Shown here: positions 46,201-57,690 of the stretch, one piece after another
How the letters are laid out: each line of letters opens with the position of its first letter
How positions within the stretch are numbered: position 1 is the first letter of the stretch
Assembly: GCA_963920765.1 (NCBI GenBank)
Contig: OY987250.1
Coordinates: 9,044,409-9,108,408, forward strand
Source of the DNA: Ulota crispa
Lineage: Eukaryota > Streptophyta > Bryopsida > Orthotrichales > Orthotrichaceae
Length of the DNA: 64,000 nt
Direction: 5' to 3'
Translations under genes and position numbers: made by a program
The notes under the pieces: generated by a model
The model's input: the letters and a program-made list of their open reading frames with translations, nothing else
Databases searched by the model: none
What the model was told of the DNA's origin: nothing

Positions 46201-49200
46201 AAGAAAATCAATTTTGAGACTTTTGGATTTTATGAAAAGGATTTTATGTTCTCATAAGATTTCTAGTGATTTAGAGTGAATTTTATGATGTTTTCTACAT
46301 AGACTTTACATCAATGATGTCCTGAGGTAATTATCAAAATATTCACTTTAAATCACCAAAATATTCTCACAAATGTTAAATTCAATATTCCCAAAATTGG
46401 CATTAGGAAAGACTTGGGAGGAATCTATTTTAGTGTGAGCATAAAATGGTGAGTCTTGAGTGGTGAGTCAAGATTTTCATGAGCAGGAACCTATTTTGAG
46501 CTCAAAACCGTAAAAAAAAAAACTAAAAGAACATCAAGTTTTTCAAGAGATGAAGTTTTCAATTGCACAATTCTAGGACCCTATGTACACAACTACAAGT
46601 ATTATTTAGTATTCTGACAAAAAAATCTAGGCTCACAACTCATGACTCACGGATCTAGGCTCATGATATAGCATTCCCCGGAAAACCTTTTACCCAAATT
46701 TCCAAAAACCACCATCATTATAACTAATAAAAATTGTGCAAAAAGATGGCTAGAAGCCTAGAATGGGTAGTTTGATGATACAAGATTACAAGGTGTTGGA
46801 AAAATGAGAGAAAAGGGGAATGATGGGGTATAAGGAATACCTGAGGTTCGCCGACCCATGTGAAGGGGATGCCCTCGAGGTCTTGTTCTTGAGTGTTGAT
46901 GGGGCGGTGCCACCAGTCATTCACAACGATCATGTGCTCCCCGTCATATTGGTACGGCTCTTGCTTGCCCTCGGGAAGGTCCACGACAAGTGAGCCATAG
47001 AATCCTGCCGCTCGCTGCGTCCCAAAGTGGCCATGGTAGAAATACGTGCCGGGCTGCAGTAGTTCCAAGACAAGACCTTTGTTAACCCATTAACGCTTGT
47101 GGTTGATTCTATGGTGGGTCATCCTTTGTATGGCCATTTGAGGAAAATTTTATAGATGACTATCATAGATCTAATTGTACGGATGGAAGTATATTGCAGG
47201 GTTTAGTGTTATGCATCAGGAATTATGCTCACTCTTTAATTGTTATGTCCATCTTTTTGCATTTATTGGTGTATTTTCAATCGGTACTCTTTTAGTTTTT
47301 TCAGCCCTCTAGCCACATGTTACCTCAGATCGGCTTGATTATTGTCCTAAACTCTTCATTTTCCAATTCCCCAGACCCGTCCCCTTTGCCGTGTCATCAA
47401 ATTCCTTGACATTCTCTCTACAAACTGAAAAGAGTCAAAAACAACCAAGAAATGGTTGACCAGACATTAATGGGTTAAGCTCCTCGATTTGGTAGAATTC
47501 AACATAAGTTACGTTACACAAGTCTTTAAACATACAACCAAATAACATCAAGATATATGTCCAAATAAAAAGGAATGCAAAATTCTAGGAAATACATATG
47601 CAATTTTTTGAAAGTTTAAGGTCATGGAAAGCATGGTTATCATAGTGGACAAATGGTTTGTTTGGCACTTTGGCTACCTATCCTCCTCATATATCTAATT
47701 GGCTAATTGAGCTCTTGTCTGTATGATGAAGTCAATTAATAGTTGAATTCAAAAAATGGTAAAAAAAACTTATCTTGCACAATGTCCACGTTGATTTACA
47801 CGTGGTTGCCAATTTGAAATCAGAACGCGGTTTTAAAGTCTACAAATTAGAAAGTCTATAATTACGTGAATAGTTAATAAGTTATTAAATGGATTGTTAA
47901 AGGGTCGAACGCAAGGATGTTTTTGCAACAGGAGGGAAGGAATTTCGAGACTGTGGCTTACCCTGTCGACAATGAACTCGTAAGTGAAGCTTTCTCCGTA
48001 GAGAATGGGGCATTGTGATACCGCTGCTGTTCCATCCGCCCACGGGCTACCTATCTACACAAAAGCACACAAAAGTATACAAAAGACAAGGAGGTGATTA
48101 GGGCAGGTTTCAACATGGAGCCCAGCAATGTCGTCTCACGAGATCTAAGGTTCAAAGACATGAGGGTTGGTAGATTTGAAAAAACAAACCGAAGGACAGC
48201 GACATCCCTGTAATCAACCAAAAATGGACTGAGCTTGACTAAAATGACTCGGTCATCAAAAAAAAACACAGTTGCAGTAGACATTAAAAGGTAAGAAGTG
48301 GTAATAACGTACTAGGACCCTAATTTTGTTTTGAATGTCCCCGAGAGTCAATGAATTGAACTTCGAAGAGAATTCTTGCCGGTAATTTTTAACTAGAGCC
48401 GAAGAGGGATGCTTGTTCTGGCCTGTTTACAGACATTAATACGGGCATTACTAGCGTTACTTCAGAGAGTTGGTAATTCAAGGAGATCCCTGACAATAAA
48501 AGCCACCCCTTTGAATTGATTATAGAGCTCTGAACTGCGGTCGGAACACTAATTACAGTGGCAGGACTCATACACTGGACTCAATTCTTACTCAAACGTA
48601 GAACTTGGATATCAGAATAGGACGAAGAGAGTACTACTCTTCAGGCAACTTGGCCATAGCTAACTTGCCTGAAGAATCACGAAGCATCACTCTCTGCCTC
48701 TATCGCACAAGCAATTATTAAACCCAAAACCCAAAACCCAAAAAATTATACGGTTCAAGCTAAAATCTTGTCCAAAGTTACGGACATCTACTGCTCAGGA
48801 CATCCTAGCACTACGAATTCAGCTACCAAAGTCCGAAAAAACAGCTGTAGTTCAACTAATCTAGCTCGTGTAACGCAAACCTCTAGTTACCGACAGTTAG
48901 TGCTCGGCCATAACCAGCAACTAAATTGTCTAACAATTTGCAGAACGAGAGTTCTGGTGTAATTGAGTTCTTTAATACAAACGTCTGCATCAATTGGGAC
49001 GTCTTTCTTCAGTCAAGAGCTGGCATCCACGGAGGCTGTAGCTCGAAGTTTACTCAGGACCAATGATCCCAAATATGATTTTCACTGTTAGCTCAAGTGG
49101 CTAAAAGTACTGCTAAAATAGCTAAAATTTTCAAATTTGACACTGTAAAGTTTGCAAGTTTGTAAAGTTTACTCACGAGTCCCAGTGATCCCAATTATGA

Positions 49201-49637
49201 TTTTCACTTCAGCTCAAGTGGCTAAAAACATTGCTAAATAGCTAAAATTCTCAAATTTAATACTGTAAAACTCCCAAGTTTTGTAGCTGCATAATTTTCT
49301 TGATAGCAATTCTGTGAAGTTTAGCCAGTTTAGAGATTGCTGCTCAGGACGGTGGTGGCCTTACCTGACGAATGCCATGCCAGTGCATCGTGATCCCCTC
49401 AGTGGCCACATGGTTCACGAAAGTGATCTTCAGGGTATCCCCTTGCCCTGCACGAATCATGGGACCCGGGTAGCCGCCATTGATGCCGAGGATGGTCTTG
49501 GCGTAGCAGTCGGGCGCTGCGCTGATGTACGCCACCTCAAGAGTCTGCTCCACCACTTTGGCATCCACCATAGCCAGGATTATAACCATTGTACTGCAAA
49601 CCACTGCAGCAGCAGCTGCCCAACTTGTGATCACCAT
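43211..49637 (-). CDS. L-ascorbate-oxidase-like multicopper oxidase, six exons, 583 aa
   Basis: A secreted blue-copper oxidase; the family couples substrate oxidation to four-electron reduction of O2 to water in the apoplast. Exons on the minus strand: 49637-49365, 48054-47962, 47053-46841, 46016-45828, 45092-44696, 43797-43211. All joins keep frame and the length matches the family. Residues ~1-26 form a hydrophobic signal peptide. All four copper motifs are present: HWHG (exon 1), YHGHFG (exon 3), [11 protein letters not shown] and [12 protein letters not shown] (exon 6), including the type 1 Cys and axial Met. The patterns [17 protein letters not shown] and GCGLT fit ascorbate oxidase better than classic laccase, but substrate is not provable from sequence. 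The last ~12 residues ([11 protein letters not shown]) lie in a repeat unit. Introns hold several transposon copies; minisatellites flank both gene ends. Confidence 0.93.
43950..44270. repeat. Partial relative of the 55562-56507 element (oxidase intron 5)
   Basis: Blocks AAAGAAATAGATGTGAAATG, TTTCATATTCTTTGAAG and ATGATTGGCTTTTGCAAT have counterparts at 55660-55720 and 56350-56400, as if this copy lacks the insertion nested in the other one. Its outer termini are not clear. Confidence 0.5.
45355..45570. repeat. Minisatellite of GGGACATG..ACTTGGGACAT units (oxidase intron 4)
   Basis: About seven units of 26-31 bp (AAGCAAGTGGGACATG and ACTTGGGACATG). It is the reverse complement of the same sequence theme at 57030-57690. 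The three overlapping minus-strand frames are repeat translations. Confidence 0.85.
46440..46685. repeat. Inverted relative of 55960-56200 (oxidase intron 3)
   Basis: Shares the TTTTGAGCTCAAAA, CAAGTTTTTC, TATGTACACAACTA-like and GGCTCACAACTCATGACTCA-like segments with the complement of the 55789-56294 element. Confidence 0.45.
47082..47478. mobile_element. TTAA-flanked element, 397 bp (oxidase intron 2)
   Basis: Left end TTAACCCATTAACG and right end CATTAATGGGTTAA. The right part (CCCCAGACCCGTCCCCTTTG, AAATGGTTGACCAGA) is homologous to that of 2873-3478 (606 bp), so it is an internal-deletion relative of the same family. It begins 29 bp into the intron, close to the acceptor of exon 3. Confidence 0.75.
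49050..49280. repeat. Tandem duplication of ~115 bp (oxidase intron 1)
   Basis: Two adjacent copies share AGTTTACTCA, GATCCCAA.TATGATTTTCAC, AGCTCAAGTGGCTAAAA and GCTAAAATTTTCAAATTT-like blocks. Confidence 0.8.
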
Positions 49638-49659
49638 CTTGCAGCTCTCTCGTTACCCA

Positions 49660-50200
49660 CTTGGTGCAACTCAGCTCGAAAGTCTAGTGCAACACAACTC
49701 AAAAATCTAGTGCAACTCAACTTGAAAGTCTAGTGCAACACAGCTTGAAAATCTTGTGCAGCTCAGCTTGAAAACATAGCGCAGCTCAGCTTGAAAATAT
49801 AAGGTAGAAGGCTCGAAAACCGTCCAGGCTCGAAAATCGCTCACCCTCCAAAATGTTCTTACCCTGCACATGTATTTTTTCATTGACTTATATAATGTAC
49901 AGCACATGTTCATTTGAGGAGGTGCACCATTTTTGAGCCCTACGACCTTTCCACTTCAAAATTTCACAACTAATTTTACAAAACTCCAAAAAATATGAAA
50001 CAACTTGGATTAAATGTCAATTCTTCTTGTCTTTCAAGGAAATTTTACTGAAAATTATTTCAAGAAGTTCTACCTCCCCAAAATTCAGTTTCAGCCCTTA
50101 GATGGTCGGTTTTCGAACCTTCTACCTTAGTGCAACTGAGCTTGAGAATGTAGTGCCACACAGTTGGACAAGTTAGTGCAACACAGCTGCATTTAAAGCA
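49660..50200. repeat. Upstream minisatellite of the oxidase gene, split by a transposon
   Basis: About six units of ~26 bp (TCTAGTGCAACACAGCTTGAAAA theme, e.g. AGTGCAACTCAACTTGAAAG) lie at 49660-49800, and two to three further units at 50129-50200. The two parts are separated by the TA-flanked element at 49802-50127. The array begins ~25 bp upstream of the start codon, so it occupies the 5' leader or core promoter. Confidence 0.85.
49802..50127. mobile_element. TA-flanked AGGTAGAAGGCTC element, copy 2 (oxidase promoter)
   Basis: Termini AGGTAGAAGGCTCGAAAA and TTTTCGAACCTTCTACCT, 326 bp, flanked by TA. It lies within the upstream minisatellite ~165 bp before the oxidase start codon. Confidence 0.85.
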
Positions 50201-51062
50201 TTGGCAGCTGCGGCAATACAGATTTTTTTTCCGTTGTAGTTTGCAACTGTTCAAGTGGGGGTTAAGGGGTGTTGCAGCCTTGCAGGGCTGAAAACATTTT
50301 CATTAAGTCTTAGTAAGCTTACTTATGGTGAAAAACAAATTGTGTGAGAGCACGTCAGCCACAACTGTACGGGTCCGACCAGTGTTTGTTTTTGGGCAAT
50401 TTAAGGTCCAATTGCCTCAAAAAAAGGGGGGGGCTAGCTTCAAGCCTATAGAAAAAAAAAGGGGGAAAATTTTTCAAAAAATGTCTCATTGCAAGAATGA
50501 AAATTGCATTGCAACCTAGGCTTTCATAAAATCCTTATCAAATTGAAAATTGATGCCATCATTTTAAAATTATTTGAGCATTTTAAATTTTTTTGAGGTG
50601 TTGCCTAATCCAATTCAATACAATACTTAAGTAATGACAAAGGTTATTTGGATAATTTCAAAAAATGACCAATGAATATTTTTTAACTACAAAAAGTATA
50701 CAAAAAATATCCCATGATGCTCCAAAAATCCATGCATTGCCCGGACCACCTTCAGCTCCAACCTAAATAGGGACTGAGCCAGCAAGCTACAAACCATTTT
50801 CAAAAAATGCCACCCAAGCATTGGTGAGAAAACCAAAAAAAAAAAAAAAAAAAAAACCCTGGGTCCAACAAAGTGATAACCACTAACTTAGAATATGGCT
50901 AAACGGTACATGTGACTGTGTGTTACGGCCTGCGTAGCCTGCCGACTGTCAAAGGCCAAGATACCACCAATAACAAACTGACAATTCAAATCGGCGTTTT
51001 GTGAAAGACAAGTCGTGGTGCTTACTTTTCTTTTGTGTAAAAGTTAGATTCTTTGTTTCTTT
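50128..51062. other. Intergenic, remaining minisatellite then no gene
   Basis: After 50200 no structure is evident apart from a 23-nt A tract near 50835-50857. The short open frame at 50325-50519 has no family resemblance. Confidence 0.45.
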
Positions 51063-51433
51063 AAAGGAAAAGTTTGTGGATACCCCTCAAGTTTGCGATA
51101 TTTGTATAGATACTCATACCCTTGGTTTTTTGGAAGTTGCACAAATACTCATACCCTTGGTTTTTTGGAAGTTGCACAAATACCATTGGACCATAATTTT
51201 CAAGCATTTGTTTTGTTATGCATGCTACTTCCTTCATTCGTGACCAATATGAAAGCAAGAAGTGCAATAGAATGGAAAAGAAGCAACGTGCACGTAAGAG
51301 AGAAAGAAGTGGCTTGAAACATAAAACAAACATTTGAAAATTACGGTTTGAGGGTATTTGTGCAATTTCTAAAAAACCAAGGGTATCTATACAAATATGG
51401 CAAACTTCAAGGGTATCCATAAAATTTTCCCTT
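51063..51433. mobile_element. Foldback miniature element, copy 1
   Basis: The left arm (GGAAAAGTTTGTGGATACCC, TTTGTATAGATACTC) and right arm (ATACAAATATGGCAAACTTC, GGGTATCCATAAAATTTTCC) are complementary over ~90 bp. A ~38-bp segment (CTCATACCCTTGGTTTTTTG) is tandemly duplicated in the left arm only. Same family as 55093-55414. Confidence 0.75.
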
Positions 51434-52830
51434 GTTTTGATACTTAATTTTTTGGTTTGTTTCAAACCAATGGTTTTTGGTTTTCACAAATTGTTATTTC
51501 CAACCTCTTGCCATTGAATGGTGCAAGATTATCTTTAGTAAGACAACACATAGAACCTTGAGCAAAACAGGTGTCTCCCAAATTTCCAATGCAATTTACT
51601 TCTTTACTTCTTCAAAATTGGATGTTTTGGCATGTGTGACCCTAGCATCAATGACAGTGCCACATGATAATGAAATTTGTTGTTTTTTCTTGAAGTAGCT
51701 TTTGTGAACTGTGTAGGGATCTTCTAATTTAAGTTTTATTTTATTTTTTATTTTTTTATTTTTATTTTTTTTGCATTTGGCAACTCTTTCTCCAAGTGAA
51801 ACTTTCTAAGAACATCTCACACCAAATGCAGACACAAGAGAAGTGGATATTGTGCTGAAATTGTTGCTTGGAAATTTGACAAGTTGGATCAAGCACATTG
51901 CACTCAAATGCTTGCAAATAAGCAATGGATAAGGGCACGTTTTTGTCATTCTGGCAAGGTGTTCCTTCTTGTCAGAGTAGTAGTTAATGTTTTTCCTCAT
52001 CTTATATCCCTTTGTCGTTGGCCAATATATTGACAAAACCCTCCTATGGGAGCATACTAAGGCCCGGTTCAGATTAGTTGCGGGACGAAGCAGCAAAACT
52101 GGCATCCCTGTTGAAGGTTTGTCCTCCGGAAATTTTTCCATGTCATCATGTGTCATCTGAGAGTGTGCTTCTACAGGACAAGTTTGGTACCACCCTTGGA
52201 GCAAGTCCCAAAACTTCACTATCTTGCACGCTAATGTGACTATATTGGTTGGTGAACATGGATGTTAAAGTACCAAACAAGCCCTTAGTCTAAACCCTGC
52301 AGAGGACAAAAGCCATATTTCAACCAATTACATCTGAGAACTTTTTGACCGGTCGCTAGTCTAAAGTGGGCCTAAGTTTTAATTAAATGCAAAAAGAAAT
52401 TGTGTAGGAGATTAAAATCTGCATCATTGCAACCAACCAAAAATGCAAGTAGTGAGCTTGTGCTGGGTTGGCATTCTTGAGCTCCCATGGCCAGCGCATT
52501 GCATTTTTCATGGTTGAAAACTTGAACCCCGGCATATTTTTCACCATTTTGTTGTTAGTACGAAAAACAAAACAAAAAAAAAGGTATTTCATATTGGGAT
52601 CCACGTAAAAGCAAAAAAGCAAAAGAAGGGATTTGGGGAATGATGGAGGCAGGCTTCGCGTTCCCTCAAAAAAATCTCTAGATCGCTTCGAGTGTAAGGC
52701 ACAATTTAAACTTAGTGTCTTACACATGCCTGTTTGTGGGGACAACGTGGAAAATCTCATCATTTTTTATAAACAAGGGTAAAGTCAATAATTCGCTCTC
52801 TACGATGGATTTGGTCAATCTCATCCTCCT
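51434..52830. other. Intergenic, no gene seen
   Basis: Mixed sequence; minus-strand open frames at 51806-52219 and 52383-52763 lack family motifs or splice support. Confidence 0.45.
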
Positions 52831-52834
52831 CCAC

Positions 52835-53542
52835 AATTCTAGTCTGAATCAAAGATTATTGAATCCAAATATGAATTTAAATCAAGGTTTTTTTTCTTGG
52901 CAAATTTTTGCCTAATTCTTACCTCAAATTGCTTTTGGTTACCACTACTCTAAGAATTTTGGCTAAAAAAAGTGGATGAAATTGTCAGATGTTTCTTTGA
53001 GCAGATACACAATTTGTTAGATTTTGGATGAAAATTGTTTGTATTAGTACAGTAATTGGATGAACGTGCATACACCGTTCATTCTTTTCATTTCTAGCTA
53101 ATTTTACCTAACATGCATGTAATCTCGGGTGTGGGCCGCTCTATCTCAACAAATAAGGTGCAAATACCCATTCCCGAGCAACACTCAATTCCGCACCTTA
53201 CTTTTGAGGTGTTCACTGTCCAATCTTGAATCCAAAGTGGAGCAATGAACGCTACTTACAGAAGCAAAATTTGCTCCATGTCAAATCTTCATCTGCTAAG
53301 CAAATTTGGGACGGTTGGGATTGGGATTGTCAATCCCCATTATAGGAACACATCCAAGCAGTTTCAAGGTTAGTCTAGAGTTGCTTTTGTGGACCCTATG
53401 AGCTGTAACTTTGCCCTTGGATATAAAATATTCTACAATACCTTTTTCAACAAAAATAACATTCCATGCTAGCTTGTTGAAAAGCTAATCATAAAGGTTT
53501 TTTTTTCCAAAATTTTCCTAAACCTTGAGTTACCCCAAACCC
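52835..53542. repeat. Dispersed repeat A followed by B
   Basis: Block A (52840-53150) and block B (53155-53542) are adjacent here in direct order; other copies are at 7560, 29020 and 32555. No coding frame. It ends exactly where a TTAA element begins. Confidence 0.65.
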
Positions 53543-54162
53543 TTAACTCCTAAATGCCTAAGGCCTTTTTGGAGCTTTGAGGAAGCTTTAACTTGAACAA
53601 AAAGTCAACATTTTAATAAGTTGTCTCAAGTTTTTTTAAATTGTGACCGTACAAATTCTAACTAGATCTGTGAGAGATTAAGACAAAAAAAAACACAACA
53701 ATATCACTTATGGATTGAAAGATTATAATGTTTGATCATGAGGGTGTTAAATCTGCAAATATGACTTGCAATCTTTCAATCTTCTTTTCACATGTTGGAC
53801 CTAAAAAATTATAAGGTTAAAGAAGACAACAGTCATAACTCCAATCACTTTAAGGCTTTTCAAAATCTCTTCTAAATTTTTTTTAATGAATTTTTAGTGT
53901 GAAATTTTCTTGAAGATCTAGTGTATTTGAGTCTCATTTCCAAGAGTTCTCAACACTATAGAACGCCAAGATCCGTGTTCGAAACCTTGAATAGAAAAAT
54001 CATAATCAATTATTTTCAAATTCAAATTTTTGATGCTAAAAATAGACTTCAAGAAGAACATTAAAAATTTTTAAGCTACTAAAAATAGAAATTAGTTAGA
54101 TTTGATGAACTTCAAAGTATTAATGACACCAAAATTTGGTGCCTCAAGCATTTAGGGGTTAA
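53543..54162. mobile_element. TTAA-flanked element, 620 bp
   Basis: Left end TTAACTCCTAAATGCCTAAG, right end CAAGCATTTAGGGGTTAA; inverted termini bounded by TTAA. There is no coding frame. Confidence 0.7.
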
Positions 54163-54535
54163 ATGGTCGGGTATGGGTCAATTAACCTTAGAGCATCATC
54201 AATGTGTACACTTGGAAAGAGATGGGCTTGCATTTTGCTTGGTGGGAGCCACTTTAGCAAGAGGTTTAGGGATTTTTAGGGCTCCAAAATTGCCACTAGA
54301 ACGGAAACGCCAAACCTCACCCTGTTAGAACCACCTCCTGGAGCGGCATACTATCTCATTTTCCTGTGCCCTTGTTTGTTGTCCCAATGTGCACTACATT
54401 TGATAACGGAGTGACACGTTGCTTGTGATAGCTTACAATAGCTCGCAATAACTTGCAATTTCCCAAGAACAACTTGCAAGTACTTACATTATTTTACTAC
54501 CATCCTTGAATTTGCAATAGGAGCTGCATCAACAT

Positions 54536-54845
54536 TGAGAGGATCTAGCCGGTGAAAGAATCTGCATACTTAAGAGCCCCAAAGCGATACAGAGCTGGCT
54601 ACTTCTGAGTCCTATTCGCAGTATACACATTGATGATGCTCTTACAAAAGACCCTGAATTTCGAATTCCCAATCTTCTGATGGCAATGTCTGAACTTTTG
54701 TCAGAGCTTTTCCTTAGCCCGGCAAACACGTGTACACATTGATGATGCTCTTACAAAAGACCCTGAATTTCGAATTCCCAATCTTCTGATGGCAATATCT
54801 AAACTTTTGTCAGAGCTTTTCCTTAGCTCGGCAAACACGTGTGTG
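54536..54845 (+). pseudogene. Unidentified gene relic with tandem-duplicated segment
   Basis: One frame is open from ~54539 and encodes EDLAGERICILKSPKAIQSW.., then IDDALTKDPEFRIPNLLMAM and SELLSELFLSPANTC. The segment encoding IDDAL..ANTC is repeated directly ~109 bp later (54730-54840) with a few changes. The period is not a multiple of three, so the frame shifts and stops at the junction. The amino-acid composition and codon pattern look genuinely protein-derived, unlike neighbouring low-complexity frames. I do not recognise the family. No splice sites or start support an intact gene. Confidence 0.5.
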
Positions 54846-55092
54846 CAGCAAAACCGAGCTTGCAATTGAGGGTACGTGTCAGTTAATGAAAAGCCTCAAG
54901 AGATATAAAAATCGCCAGGCCCCAGTGTTCAGTTGACGGTTGCAGCTCACGTTTTAATCGTTTTGCTCGTGACGGACTGATACGAATGTTGATGGAAGGC
55001 AAGTAGAGGCTGAGTCTCAGCCTTTAAATTTTGTTTTATCATCCATCAATGCAAGCAGGTAAAGAAAATTGGACAGAAATGGATAGAGTCAA

Positions 55093-55414
55093 AGGGAAAA
55101 TTTTATGGATATCCTTGAAGTTTGCCATATCTGTATAGATATCCTTAGTATTTCAGAAATTACAAAAACATCCTTAAACCATAATTTTCAAATGTTTGTT
55201 TTGTAATGCAAGCTATTTCCTTCATGACCAATGTTCAAACAAGGAATGCAATAAAACAAAAAGAGGCTATGCGTGCACAAAGGAGAAAAAAGTGACATGT
55301 CCAATAGAGAAAATACTTCAAATTGATAGTCCAAGGGTATTTGTGCAATTTTGAAAAATTAACGGTATCTATACAAATATGGCAAACTTCAAACATATCC
55401 ATAAAAATTTCCCT
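55093..55414. mobile_element. Foldback miniature element, copy 2
   Basis: Left end AGGGAAAATTTTATGGATA, right end TATCCATAAAAATTTCCCT. Homologous to 51063-51433 (TTTGCCATAT.TGTATAGATA, CCATAATTTTCAA, GGTATTTGTGCAATTT). About 320 bp. Confidence 0.8.
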
Positions 55415-55561
55415 ATAATCTCCTACATGAGACAAAGAGTTTTTTTCCAACATAAACCCAAAATTGTCAAGATCTGAAATCCATTATCCAGTACATTCTA
55501 GCTTTGAGGTTGTCCTGTCTTATCAATGGAGTGGCATCTTTGTCCAGGCAGTACAATACTA

Positions 55562-56507
55562 AGATAGCCGGCTCAAAAACCGACCATCTAAGGACTCATT
55601 CCCTTTTTCATGGTTTTCCATGGATGGGAGGACTTTTAGTTTACTTTTTCGGACAAAGAGAAATAGATGCGGAATGTAACACAAGTCATTTCATATTTTT
55701 TGAAGCATTTTTGAATTATTTATGAATTTTTAAATTACATGTGTTGCAAGTCTCTATTTATGACCTTAAAACTTCAACACCATATTTGTTATAATGAGAG
55801 AATGGGGACCTCTCAAAGTAAACATGTTAGATTTTGACCAAAATCATCAGATTTCATTAAAATGAGAATTTTCAGCTCAAATCGAGCTGAATTGACATAA
55901 AACCTTTCAATTTTAGGTCAAATCTAAAAGGTTTTATGTCAATTTAGCTTGAATCAAGCAGGGAATGCTAAATTGTGAGCATGGCTTCATGAGCCATGAG
56001 TCGTGAGCCTAATTTATTTGTCAGAATATTAAATTTCACCTATAAATGTGTACATAAGACCTTATAATTGCACATTATAAACATTCATATCTTGAAAAAT
56101 TGTTGTTTTTAAAGTTTTTCCATTAATTTTGAGCTCAAAATTGATTCTTGCTCACAAAATCTTGGCTCACCGCTCATAGGCTCACCATTGTACGCTCACA
56201 AAATAGCTTACCTCCAAATCAAGCTAAATTGACCTAATTTTTTTTTGAACTTTGGGAAATTACCTTTCATTTCATTGGAAAACTCTCATTATAATGAATA
56301 TGGTGTTCTTCCAAGAACCGTTCACTTGTAAGTTGTGAAGAGATTTGGGAAACAAGGAAAATGATTGACTCTTGCAATTAAAAATAACTTTTCTTTCATA
56401 CATTCAATGACTATAAAGAGGACGATTTAAGAATCACCTCATGTCCATTTCTCTACCGTCTATATGGGCAGTCCAAAATGACCGAACGATTTTAGAACCG
56501 ACTACCT
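55562..56507. mobile_element. TA-flanked composite element with a nested element
   Basis: Left end AGATAGCCGGCTCAAAAACC and right end GAACCGACTACCT are inverted, flanked by TA (55560-55561, 56508-56509). The terminal pattern is like the AGGTAG family. About 500 bp in the middle is a separate inverted-repeat element (55789-56294). Confidence 0.65.
55789..56294. mobile_element. Inverted-repeat element nested in 55562-56507
   Basis: TTATAATGAGAG at the left is matched by CTCTCATTATAA at the right. Internally, TGAGC/GCTCA-rich complementary blocks (GAGCCATGAGTCGTGAGCC) form further hairpins. Confidence 0.6.
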
Positions 56508-56626
56508 TAGAGTGTTGCTCAAGTCCATATCTAGGAGTAAAGTACGTGAAAACGCTACTTATCAAATGATAAATACTTAGTCTGTGATGTATGACATGAG
56601 ATATTGTTGAAAAAAAACTCAAACTA

Positions 56627-56953
56627 AGGTAGGAAGCTCATAAATGGAGCATCTAAGAGTTGAAACTGAATTTTGGATAGGTGAAACTCCTTGAAATGAT
56701 TTTCAATAAACTTTCCTTGAAAGACAAGAAGAATTGGCATCTAACCCAAGTTGTTTCATATTTCTTGGAATTTTGCGGAATTAGTTATGAATACTTGAAG
56801 TGGAATGGCTATAGGGCTCTAAAATGGAACACCTCCTCAAATGTACATGAGCTGTACATTATTGAAGAGCTATGAAAAACAAGATGTACAACAGGAGTAC
56901 ATTTGAGGAGGTGCTCCATTTTAGAGCCTGCTCCAAATTTGAGCCTCCTACCT
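56627..56953. mobile_element. TA-flanked AGGTAG element, copy 3
   Basis: Termini AGGTAGGAAGCTCATAAATG and TTTGAGCCTCCTACCT, 327 bp, flanked by TA at 56625-56626 and 56954-56955. The interior is the same as copies 1, 2 and 4. Confidence 0.85.
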
Positions 56954-57029
56954 TATATTGAATTCATGTTGCTAACAAGAAATGGCCAATGATGCATGCA
57001 AGAACTTCATCATGTCAAGGAATCGCGCC

Positions 57030-57690
57030 CTGCTCCAGGTCCCATCCACGTCCCATGTCCCAAATTCCAAGTCCCGCCCGTATCCCAAATCTCATGTCCC
57101 GCCCACATCCCAAATCTCATGTCCCACCCACATCCCAAGTCTCATGTCCCACCCACATCCTAGGTCTCAAGTCTCACCCATGTCCCAAGTCACAAGTCAC
57201 ACCTATGTCCCAAGTCCTAAGTCCCATCACTCTCCAAGTCACACCCATGCCCCAAGTCTCATCCACGTCCTAAGTCTCAAGTCTCATCCACGTCCTAAGT
57301 CTCAAGTCCCACCCACGTCCCAACTCCCAAGTCCCACCCACGTCCCAACTCCCAAGTCCCACCCAAATCCCAGGTCACAAGTCCCACCCAAATCCCAGGT
57401 CACAAGTCCCATCCAAATCGTAGGTCACAAGTCCCACCCAAATCCCAGGTCACAAGTCCCACCCAAATCTCAGGTCACAAGTCCCACCCACATCCCAAGT
57501 CACAAGTCCCACCCACATCCCAAGTCACACATGTCCTAAGTCCTAAGCCGTCCCACCCATGTTCTTAGTCACACCCATGTTCTAAGTCATACCCATGTCC
57601 CAAGTCCCACCCATGTCCTAATTCCCAATTTGGAAATCCCACCTATGTACCAAATTCCAAGTTTCAAGTCTCACCCAAGTTCAATTAAAG
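57030..57690. repeat. Large CCCA(A)GTCCCACCCA minisatellite, ~660 bp
   Basis: More than 25 degenerate units of 15-30 bp (TCCCACCCACATCCCAAGTC and variants). The long frame across it is a Pro/Ser/His repeat translation (KSHPHPKS, QVPPKSQ) and not a gene. A smaller array of the complementary motif is at 45355-45570. Confidence 0.9.

Noticed and set aside
56982..57539. 185-residue open frame rich in Pro, Ser, His and Lys
   Set aside because: It is the translation of the CCCAAGTCCCACCCA minisatellite; parallel frames are equally open and no splice or start context supports it.
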